DNA of 6,778 nucleotides from positions 1 through 6,778 of the forward strand of contig JAESSX010000139.1 in NCBI GenBank assembly GCA_016763915.1. The letters are read 5' to 3'. The notes beneath the pieces are model-generated. The model worked only from the letters and a program-made list of their open reading frames with translations. It searched no databases and was not told where the DNA came from. Below are positions 1 to 6,108 of the stretch, piece after piece. How positions within the stretch are numbered: the stretch's first letter is position 1; each line of letters starts with the position of its first letter. The position numbers were made by a program, and so were the translations under genes. Source of the DNA: Rhodospirillales bacterium (GTDB lineage Bacteria > Pseudomonadota > Alphaproteobacteria > Rhodospirillales_A > Casp-alpha2).

Positions 1-1599
1 AAGACCGACGAGCTGTTTTCCCGCGTCGCCATGGGCGACAGCCTGGGCGAAATCCGCCTGCCCAATTCCATGGGCATTGCCGGCGCGGTGTTCACGTCGG
101 GCAAGACGATCAATATCCCCTATGCCTATGCCGATCTGCGCTTCAATCCGGCCTTCGACAAGAAAACCGGCTATTTCACCCGCTCCATCCTGTGCATCCC
201 GGTGGTCAACAAGGGCGGCAAGACCATCGGCGTCACCCAGGTGCTGAACAAAAGCGGCGGCCCGTTCACCGATGAAGACGAAACCCGCCTCAAGGCGTTT
301 ACCTCGCAGGTCTCCATCGCGCTGGAGAACGCCAAGTTGTTCGAAGACGTCCATAACATGAAGAACTACAACGAAAGCATGCTGGAGAGCATGTCCAACG
401 GCGTCATCACCATGGACGAAGACGGCAAGGTCGTCACCTGCAACGCCGCGGGCCTGCGAATCATAAAAACCGGGATAAACGATATCATCGGCAAACAGGC
501 CGAAGACTTTTTCGTCGGCGCCAACGCCTGGTTGATGGAGCGCATCCAAAAGGTCGAAGAAACCCTGGAACAGGACGTCCTCATGGACGCGGAACTGGAA
601 TTCGGGGACGAAGACGAGAAAGAAACGATTTCCGCCAACGTCAACCTGCTGCCGCTGATCGGCGAAGACGGCAAGAAACTCGGATCGATGATCATGATCG
701 AGGACATCAGCAACGAAAAACGGATGAAATCGACCATGTCGCGCTACATGGACCCCGGCATTGCGGACCAGTTGATGAGCGACGGCAGCAGCGAGGATTT
801 TCTCGGCGGCAAAGGCAGCGAAATCACGGTGCTGTTTTCCGATATCCGCTCGTTCACCGCCATCACCGAGGCCCTGGGCGCCCAAGACACGGTGCAGATG
901 CTGAACGAATACTTCACCATCATGGTCGACTGCATCACGCGCGAAGGGGGCATGCTGGACAAGTTCATCGGCGACGCCATCATGGCCGGGTTCGGCATTC
1001 CCGTCTCCCACGAAGACGACGAGGACCGCGCCGTTCGCGCCGCCATCTCCATGATCGTCGAACTTTGGGAATGGAACGTGGAACGCGTGGCCCGCGGCGA
1101 AGACCCCGTCGACCACGGGGTCGGCCTCAACACCGGCATGGTGGTGTCGGGTAACATCGGCTCACCCAAGCGCATGGACTACACCATGATCGGCGACGGC
1201 GTGAACCTGGCGGCGCGGCTGGAATCGGCGTGCAAACAGTATTCGGCGCGCATCCTGATCAGCGAGTTCACTAAAGCCAAGCTGAAAGGCACCTACCGCA
1301 TGCGCGACATCGACATGGTCGTGGTCAAGGGCAAGACCGAACCGGTCGGCGTTTACGAGGTCCTGGACTACCACACGGACGAGACGTATCCCAACCTGAT
1401 GGACAACGTGAACTACTTCAACGAAGGGGTGAAGGAATACCGCAACGGCAATTGGGACAAGGGAATCAGCCGCTTCGAAGAAGCGATCAAGGCCAACGAA
1501 AACGACAAACTGGCGCAAACCTATATCGAGCGCTGCGAACACCTTAAGGCGGAACCGCCCGAGGACTGGAACGGCGTCTGGGTGATGACGTCGAAGTAA
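1..1599 (+). CDS. GAF-PAS class III adenylate cyclase, 5'-truncated
   Basis: This cytosolic cyclase probably converts ATP to cAMP. The reading frame is open from base 1, and the first visible Met (base 31) lies inside a GAF domain, so the true start is upstream. Counting from that Met: the end of a GAF domain (to ~105) carries an intact NKFDE motif (N73, K74, F79, D83, E84), a short helix and PAS domain cover ~112-228, and the catalytic domain covers ~262-445. Catalytic residues visible are metal Asp271 (FSDIRSFT) and Asp315 (KFIGD), purine-selecting Lys311, Thr385 at the second specificity position, Asn392 and Arg396. Lys/Thr is the class IIIb signature, so ATP is the expected substrate. The C-terminus has a TPR-like helical stretch (~458-505) and ends PPEDWNGVWVMTSK, much like the CHASE2 cyclase in this window. 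The architecture resembles cyanobacterial CyaB1 (GAF-GAF-PAS-cyclase). The number of upstream GAF domains cannot be seen. It is probably co-transcribed with the next gene, 31 nt away. Confidence 0.95.
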   Translation, partial: KTDELFSRVAMGDSLGEIRLPNSMGIAGAVFTSGKTINIPYAYADLRFNPAFDKKTGYFTRSILCIPVVNKGGKTIGVTQVLNKSGGPFTDEDETRLKAFTSQVSIALENAKLFEDVHNMKNYNESMLESMSNGVITMDEDGKVVTCNAAGLRIIKTGINDIIGKQAEDFFVGANAWLMERIQKVEETLEQDVLMDAELEFGDEDEKETISANVNLLPLIGEDGKKLGSMIMIEDISNEKRMKSTMSRYMDPGIADQLMSDGSSEDFLGGKGSEITVLFSDIRSFTAITEALGAQDTVQMLNEYFTIMVDCITREGGMLDKFIGDAIMAGFGIPVSHEDDEDRAVRAAISMIVELWEWNVERVARGEDPVDHGVGLNTGMVVSGNIGSPKRMDYTMIGDGVNLAARLESACKQYSARILISEFTKAKLKGTYRMRDIDMVVVKGKTEPVGVYEVLDYHTDETYPNLMDNVNYFNEGVKEYRNGNWDKGISRFEEAIKANENDKLAQTYIERCEHLKAEPPEDWNGVWVMTSK

Positions 1600-1630
1600 T
1601 ACCGGAAATGTTCTTTATTTCAGGAAACCA

Positions 1631-2254
1631 ATGCTTCCTGCCTTGTTTCCCGCCATCACCATGATCGCCCACGCCCTGGAGGATTATATCGAGACTGCCG
1701 GCAAGATCGGCCCCGACCATCTGCCTGCCATCCAGGCCTATACCGACGCCATCCGGGTCATTGCCGATCACGGCGAAAACCCGGGCGACAGCGAAACCAC
1801 GGAAATCCTGCGCGCCTTGCCGCACAGCGGCACCGTTACGGTGAACGCCACCCCCACCGACCAGATAACCCGCGACATCGGCTTTTTGCTGGTCCTGCCG
1901 AAGGGCCTGCAACGCCGGATCATCGGCGAAGAACTTGCATCGTGCAGCTTTCGGGTCAGCCTTGCCGAAACCGCCGTCGAGGCCGTCGAAATCGGGCCCG
2001 CCAACCCGCCCCATATCATCGGCGCCTGCATGGTCAACGAGGACATGAACGGCGTCGAAATGGCGCACGCGTTCAAGGCCATCGATGCCCTGTCGAACGC
2101 CAAGTTCCTGTTGATGACCAGCTCCGGCGAAACCGACCCCGAGGCGCTCGGCCTCCCCGCGGGCGCCCGCGTGGCGCGTAAGGGCTGTAATTTCCAGATG
2201 GACATGACGAACCACCTGATAGAATGGGGCGTGTTCGGCGATATCAAGGACTAG
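1631..2254 (+). CDS. Degenerate receiver-domain protein
   Basis: This is a 207-residue soluble protein with no signal peptide or membrane segment. The C-terminal half (~82-200) follows the alternating strand-helix pattern of a response-regulator receiver: LLVLP strand (86-90), HIIGACMVNEDMNG (128-141), LLMTSS (160-165) and ARVARKG (179-185). Aligning MNG with the MDG of CheY-type receivers puts Cys133 at the phospho-acceptor Asp. The acidic pair after strand 1 is replaced by Leu-Pro, while the Thr (T163) and Lys (K184) switch residues persist. It is therefore probably a non-phosphorylated pseudo-receiver, a protein-interaction module. The N-terminal ~75 residues are mostly helical and I do not recognise them. 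The start at 1631 has AGGAAA six bases upstream; Met11 at 1661 is a weaker alternative. The gene follows the GAF-PAS cyclase by 31 nt, so a partner or regulator role for that enzyme is plausible but inferred. The receiver assignment comes from pattern reading, not from a profile search. Confidence 0.8.
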   Translation: MLPALFPAITMIAHALEDYIETAGKIGPDHLPAIQAYTDAIRVIADHGENPGDSETTEILRALPHSGTVTVNATPTDQITRDIGFLLVLPKGLQRRIIGEELASCSFRVSLAETAVEAVEIGPANPPHIIGACMVNEDMNGVEMAHAFKAIDALSNAKFLLMTSSGETDPEALGLPAGARVARKGCNFQMDMTNHLIEWGVFGDIKD

Positions 2255-2267
2255 CGGCCGGCCCCCC

Positions 2268-2684
2268 TTATTCTTCTACCAGCTTGCTTGTCGTCGCGCG
2301 CAGGCGCCGGGACAGGCTGATCGCCAGGGAATGATAAAAGCGCATCGCCAGGCTGGGATCGGCCGCGAGCAGGGCCTGGGTTTTCTCGGGCGTGATGACC
2401 AGAATCCTGGTCGGCTCATTGGCGATGACGTTGGCGCTGGCGCCGATCCCTTCCAGGTAATTCATGTCGCCGAAAAATTCCTTCCGGGTGAGGCTGGCGA
2501 CGGTTTCGTCTTTGCCCCGGAGTGACAGTACGACCCGGCAAGACCCCTCCAAGATCACGAAAAGGGCGCGGCGGCGATCGCCTTCCTCTAGGATCACATG
2601 ATCTTTTTCAACCTCCAGGACTTCGCCTTTTTTCTCCAGCAGAGCGCGGTCGTTGTCGTTCAGATATTCGAAAGCTTTATCCAT
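2268..2684 (-). CDS. Stand-alone cyclic-nucleotide-binding domain protein
   Basis: This 138-residue cytosolic protein consists of a single CRP/PKA-type CNBD with no DNA-binding helix-turn-helix, so it is not a CRP-like transcription factor. The jelly-roll runs from ~18 to 98, with the typical ILEEGD (31-36) and LFVILEGS (41-48) strands, followed by a C-terminal helix to Glu138. The phosphate-binding cassette is readable at 71-86 (FGDMNYLEGIGASANV), but the usual Glu is Asp73 and the position of the cyclic-phosphate-binding Arg is Ala82. Canonical cAMP binding is therefore doubtful; a different ligand or a ligand-free role is possible. AGGAAGGAGA sits six bases upstream of the start and clearly supports it. 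It lies 50 nt downstream of the CHASE2 cyclase on the same strand, so it is most likely co-transcribed and an output or feedback partner of that enzyme. Confidence 0.9.
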   Translation of the reverse strand: MDKAFEYLNDNDRALLEKKGEVLEVEKDHVILEEGDRRRALFVILEGSCRVVLSLRGKDETVASLTRKEFFGDMNYLEGIGASANVIANEPTRILVITPEKTQALLAADPSLAMRFYHSLAISLSRRLRATTSKLVEE

Positions 2685-2734
2685 ATCCGGTCTCCTTCCT
2701 GCTTATTTTCCCCCCATTTCTAGTTATCTTTCCC

Positions 2735-4987
2735 CTATTTCGTTGTCGCGATGAAGACGCCGTCCCAGTTGGCGGCCGGCGGGTTTATTTTGTATTCGGC
2801 GATGCGCTCGTCGTAGAGATCGCAGAGCACATCCAGGTTGACTTCGAGGTGCCAGGGCTTGTGCTCGTCGGAGCCGAGACGGCGGATTTCCTTAAACATT
2901 CCCGCGGCCTCGTCGAAACGCTGTTGACGATAGCTGTCCACCGCGTCGGAAATTTTCTTTTGCAGTGCCACGAACCTGGGACCGGCCTTGACCTCCGCGT
3001 CCCCCATCAGGCCGTAGATATAGGTGCCCTCGGTCTTGCCCTTGACCTGAATGTAGTCGAGATCGATGGTCGCCATCCGGTCCGTAACCGCCGCGTTGGT
3101 GGTCGGGCCGAGGACCACGTTCATGCCGTAGCTCTTGGATTGCCCTTCCAGGCGCGCCGCCAGGTTGACCGTATCGCCGAGCACCGAATAATCGAAACGC
3201 TGGTCGGACCCCATATTGCCGACCACGCATTCGCCGGTATTCAGGCCAAGGCCTACTTTAAGCGGGATATGCTTGCGGCCTTCCTCTTTGGCTTCAATTT
3301 CAAGCCGGTCGTTCAGCGGCCCCATCTCGGCCAGCATCGCCAGGGCCGAGACACAGCCATTGTAGATATGCTCGTCGTCGTCCAGAGGCGCGTTCCAGAA
3401 CGCCATGATGCAGTCGCCCATGTATTTGTCGACCGTTCCCTGACGATCGAGGATGGCATTGGTCAATGGCGTCAGCAGCTTGTTGATCAGCGCCGTCAGG
3501 CCGACCGCATCGAACTGTTCGGAAATGGTGGTGAAACCGCGAACGTCACAGAATAACAGGGTCATTTCGCGTTTCTCGCCGCCCAGTTTCAGTTCCCCGG
3601 GGTTTTCGGCGACGCGCGCGACCATGTCGGGCGACAGATACTTGGAGAACGCATCCCGGGTCTGGCGCCGACTGGCTTCTTCCTTGGCGTAACCGGTATA
3701 GGTGAGGACGGTATAGAGAAGCAGGATCGAAATGATCGCGTAGCCGGCGTCGAACAACAATCGGTGTTCGGCGAACAGGTACCACGACGTGGCCCCGGCA
3801 CCGCCGGAGACGAGCAGGAACAGCCCCATGGTCCATTTGGCGCCGGCCCAAGGGACCAGAATGATCATCGCCAAGCCACCGAACAGGATCAATGCCAGCT
3901 CGGCACCGATGAAATAATTGGGCCGCGAAAGCCATTTTTTATGCATCGCCGACTCGATCAGTTGCACGTGGACCTCGACTCCGGGAATGACCGGCTCCGT
4001 CGGCACGGCGCGAATATCCAGAAGCCCGACCGCCGACGTGCCGACGATGGTCAGCTTGCCCTTGATCAGCGCCGGGTCGGCTGTTCCGTTAAGCACGTCC
4101 TTGGCCGAGACGTACTTGGATTTGTCGCTTTTCGAGAAATACGGCCACACCCGGCCGTGGCTATCGGTCGGAATCTGGAGATTCTTGTGCACGCCCAGAA
4201 AAGTGATGCCTGCGACGTTGGCTTTGGCCAGAATGGATTTGCGGTTTACCGCAACCCTCAGCATCTCGACCGCCAGCGACGGATACAGCTCGTTTTCATA
4301 AACGAACAGCGTCGGCACCCTTCTGACGATACCGTCAGGTTCCGGGACCAGGGAAAAGATGCCGTGGCCGGTGGCATGCTTTTCAAGCACCGGCACGTTG
4401 CGGATCAGCGACTGGAACCGGGGCAGGAAGAAGGCCGGGTTGACGTTCTTACCCTGCTTCAGGAGCGCCACGGATTTCTTGATCGGCGGGCCCTTCTTGG
4501 TTTCCAGCTTTTCCCAGTAACCGGCCTGGCCCAACACGACGCGGCTTTTGCGGATCACCCGGGACATGATCTCGTCGTTGCTGGGAAGCGCCCTAAGCTT
4601 GGCCTTGGTGGCCTCGTCGAGGCCGACCACGGTATCCGGAATATTATTCGGATTCATCCTGTCGGGCTCGGCGAATACGATGTCGAAGGCGACCAAGGCG
4701 GCGCCCATCTGCATCAGGTTCTGGATAAGCTTGGCGACGGTGGTGCGCGGCCACGGCCATTGGCCGATTTCGGCCAGACTTTCCTCGTCGAGGTCGATGA
4801 TGGTAACCGGCTTGCCCTGAGGCGGGGGAATTTCACGCGGTTTCTGCTGTTGGTAAAAATCGAACGTCTTCAGGCGCAGGAACTGCACTGGATAGGGGTC
4901 GACGTAATACAGGAACATGAACCCCGAAAGGAGGGCCACGCTCAAAAGCCTCTCGAAGCTGAAGGCGGAGCGCAGGAACTTAAGCAT
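2735..4987 (-). CDS. CHASE2-domain membrane adenylate cyclase
   Basis: This is an inner-membrane receptor cyclase, probably making cAMP from ATP in response to a periplasmic signal. From the start chosen here (750 residues), a first membrane helix lies at ~12-29 and a periplasmic CHASE2 domain at ~32-354, with the family hallmark IIDLDEESLAEIGQWPWPR and DIVFAEPD. Three further helices (~358-379, 386-405, 411-430) precede a short linker and the catalytic domain (~470-660). Catalytic residues are metal Asp481 (FCDVRGFT) and Asp525 (KYMGD), Lys521, Asn608 and Arg612. The second specificity position is Ser601 rather than Asp or Thr, a class IIIb-like variant. A helical-repeat tail ends PPAANWDGVFIATTK, matching the other cyclase's terminus. 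An in-frame ATG at 5020 would add 11 residues, but GGAGAGGA seven bases before 4987 favours the shorter form. The CNBD gene follows 50 nt downstream. What CHASE2 binds is not known. Confidence 0.95.
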   Translation of the reverse strand: MLKFLRSAFSFERLLSVALLSGFMFLYYVDPYPVQFLRLKTFDFYQQQKPREIPPPQGKPVTIIDLDEESLAEIGQWPWPRTTVAKLIQNLMQMGAALVAFDIVFAEPDRMNPNNIPDTVVGLDEATKAKLRALPSNDEIMSRVIRKSRVVLGQAGYWEKLETKKGPPIKKSVALLKQGKNVNPAFFLPRFQSLIRNVPVLEKHATGHGIFSLVPEPDGIVRRVPTLFVYENELYPSLAVEMLRVAVNRKSILAKANVAGITFLGVHKNLQIPTDSHGRVWPYFSKSDKSKYVSAKDVLNGTADPALIKGKLTIVGTSAVGLLDIRAVPTEPVIPGVEVHVQLIESAMHKKWLSRPNYFIGAELALILFGGLAMIILVPWAGAKWTMGLFLLVSGGAGATSWYLFAEHRLLFDAGYAIISILLLYTVLTYTGYAKEEASRRQTRDAFSKYLSPDMVARVAENPGELKLGGEKREMTLLFCDVRGFTTISEQFDAVGLTALINKLLTPLTNAILDRQGTVDKYMGDCIMAFWNAPLDDDEHIYNGCVSALAMLAEMGPLNDRLEIEAKEEGRKHIPLKVGLGLNTGECVVGNMGSDQRFDYSVLGDTVNLAARLEGQSKSYGMNVVLGPTTNAAVTDRMATIDLDYIQVKGKTEGTYIYGLMGDAEVKAGPRFVALQKKISDAVDSYRQQRFDEAAGMFKEIRRLGSDEHKPWHLEVNLDVLCDLYDERIAEYKINPPAANWDGVFIATTK

Positions 4988-4994
4988 CCGGCCG

Positions 4995-5002
4995 TCCTCT
5001 CC
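4995..5002 (-). promoter_or_regulatory. Ribosome binding site deciding the CHASE2 cyclase start
   Basis: On the minus strand this reads GGAGAGGA, seven bases before the ATG at 4987. The competing upstream ATG (5020) has only AGGA nine bases before it. This is why the shorter protein is preferred, although both starts remain possible. Confidence 0.55.
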
Positions 5003-5303
5003 GGCTGCGGGCGAAACCATTAAAATGAATCCTGAACTTCGTCACCGGACTTCAACCCCCTTAATTGGCTCCCGGACACACGGTACTACAACAGGTCCGC
5101 CGTTTCGGGGTCAAGCCGTAATTCTCAGGCTCCTCGGGTCCCCCATGCCCGCCGATTCGCCTGAACCCCCCGTCAGTCGTCCCCAACCATGGGGCGCCGG
5201 TTTCGAAAACAGATGCCTTAAGCCCCCGAGGCCCCGCCAGCGCCATAAAATCGCCGCCAACATAGGCTAGCGTCATTTGCTTGGGAGCCGCATATTTTTT
5301 GCC

Positions 5304-5774
5304 ATGAGTGACCCCCCTTCACGCGCCTGGCTCAAGCCCTTCCTGGAGCCGCTGAAGCTGATTTTTCGGAAGGTTTTGGCGATGTCGCTTTTCGCCAACC
5401 TGTTGGCGCTCGCGGTGCCGGTGTTCACGCTCCAGGTCTACGACCGGGTGATCGCCAGCGCCGGGATCAGCACCCTTTGGGGCCTGGCCATCGGCATGAT
5501 TTTTGTCATAATTTTCGACTACATCCTACGCATGGCCCGGTCCCGGATTATGTAGTCGGTGGCCTTGCGGGTCGATGTTCTGGTTGGCCAGCGCCTGTAC
5601 GACAAGCTGATGGGGCTGCCGCTACACATGCTTGAGTCCAAGCCGGTGAACCACTGGCAATCGCTTTTCCGCGACGTCTACGTGGTCCGCAACACGCTTT
5701 CCGGCGCCTCGGCGCTGTTGGTGGCGGACCTGCCGTTCGCGGTCGTGTTTTTGGGCGTCATCTTGGTCATCGTC
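5304..5774 (+). pseudogene. T1SS ABC permease fragment (N-terminal part) with internal stop
   Basis: This is a remnant of the inner-membrane ABC exporter of a type I secretion system. From the ATG at 5304 (an in-frame TTG at 5277 is possible) the protein shows the typical opening of the transmembrane domain: FANLLALAVPVFTLQVYDRV, then a second hydrophobic segment ending in RMARSRIM. A TAG at 5553-5555 interrupts the frame, and homologous-looking sequence resumes at once: SVALRVDVLVGQRLYDKLM, LFRDVYVVRNTLSGASALL and DLPFAVVFLGVILVIV. Reading through, about 157 codons are left, against roughly 550-700 in intact exporters. The rest of the membrane domain and the whole ATPase (Walker A, signature, Walker B) are missing. 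The TAG could come from a CAG Gln codon by one C-to-T change (inference). The fragment runs straight into HlyD sequence. Confidence 0.85.
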
Positions 5775-5929
5775 CAAACGGACAAGAATTATCTTGGCGA
5801 GGAAGAAGGCTCGCTTCCGATCGTTCCCGGCATGCAGGCCACTGTCGACATTCATACAGGCAAGCGGTCATGGACTACCTGATCAGACCCATCCTGAAAC
5901 TCCGCCACGAAGCATTCAGGGAGCGTTAA
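5775..5929 (+). pseudogene. HlyD-family T1SS adaptor fragment (C-terminal end), frameshifted
   Basis: This is the last ~50 residues of a periplasmic membrane fusion protein that normally couples the ABC exporter to TolC. The frame inherited from the ABC fragment reads TDKNYLG, then IVPGMQATVDIHTGKRS, which is the conserved C-terminal signature of HlyD adaptors. After GKR (to 5867) the frame is lost and would stop at TGA 5880. The matching continuation MDYLIRPILKLRHEAFRER and its TAA at 5927-5929 lie in another frame starting at 5870. The usual spacing (GKRSVxDY) suggests four bases are missing, possibly one copy of a GGTC repeat. The N-terminal anchor, the coiled-coil hairpin and most of the barrel are absent. 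There is no own start codon, so this is the far side of a deletion junction, not a separate gene. Confidence 0.85.
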
Positions 5930-5995
5930 TCGACGATTTCGGAGGAATGAATTTAACGTCCTTATTGTTCATTTATCGGATTGCGACATAACGGA

Positions 5996-6024
5996 TTAAG
6001 ATTTTATCAAGAATTCGGTATAAG
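5996..6024 (+). promoter_or_regulatory. Candidate sigma-70-type promoter for motA
   Basis: TTAAGA (5996-6001), a 17-base spacer and TATAAG (6019-6024) lie in a locally AT-rich stretch. They would give a transcript starting near 6031 with a leader of about 78 nt before motA. I saw no convincing sigma-28 or sigma-54 flagellar promoter. The match is by eye and could be chance in AT-rich DNA. Confidence 0.35.
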
Positions 6025-6027
6025 GTT

Positions 6028-6038
6028 AGGGAATCCCT
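6028..6038. promoter_or_regulatory. Short palindrome at the predicted transcription start
   Basis: AGGGAATCCCT is a perfect inverted repeat with 5-base arms and a single central base. It overlaps the start predicted from the -10 box just upstream, so it could be an operator half or chance. No second copy was noticed nearby. Confidence 0.2.
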
Positions 6039-6049
6039 ATGGGGGGACG

Positions 6050-6067
6050 CGGGCCGTCAGGGGCCCG
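6050..6067 (+). other. Hairpin in the motA leader
   Basis: CGGGCC and GGCCCG pair perfectly around a six-base loop (GTCAGG), extendable by one G-U pair. The stem is all G-C but is not followed by a T run, so it is not a normal intrinsic terminator. It ends 41 nt before the motA ATG. A role in leader stability or translation is possible but unproven. Confidence 0.35.
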
Positions 6068-6108
6068 TAAAGACTGCCGTGAACTGATTTCGAAAGCAGG
6101 AATAGGGC

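Noticed and set aside
1544..2215. - strand open frame (223 codons) opposite the pseudo-receiver gene
   Set aside because: Composition is Gly/Ala/Asp/His-rich without a fold pattern. The + strand protein has a proper start, RBS and receiver-like strand-helix pattern.
2522..3556. + strand open frame (344 codons) across the CNBD gene and the cyclase catalytic domain
   Set aside because: It covers two real genes on the other strand, has no clear ribosome binding site or domain, and reads as a shadow.
3764..5023. Long + strand open frame (419 codons) opposite the CHASE2 cyclase
   Set aside because: The opposite strand encodes an unmistakable CHASE2 cyclase with full catalytic motifs. The + frame is rich in Arg, His, Gln and Gly with no recognisable domain, typical of an antisense shadow in GC-rich DNA.
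5061..5276. Possible 71-residue - strand gene in the gap before the secretion remnant
   Set aside because: No convincing ribosome binding site, no recognised domain, and a Gly/Pro/Arg/Cys composition typical of chance frames. The gap is treated as non-coding, with no clear promoter found for either flanking gene.
5559..5882. A separate intact small membrane protein starting at GTG 5559
   Set aside because: It begins immediately after an in-frame stop in the middle of ABC permease homology, then becomes HlyD tail sequence. It is a pseudogene segment, not an independent gene.
6050..6067. Hairpin as an intrinsic terminator for the secretion operon
   Set aside because: There is no T-run after the stem, and it lies downstream of a better promoter candidate, inside the probable motA leader.
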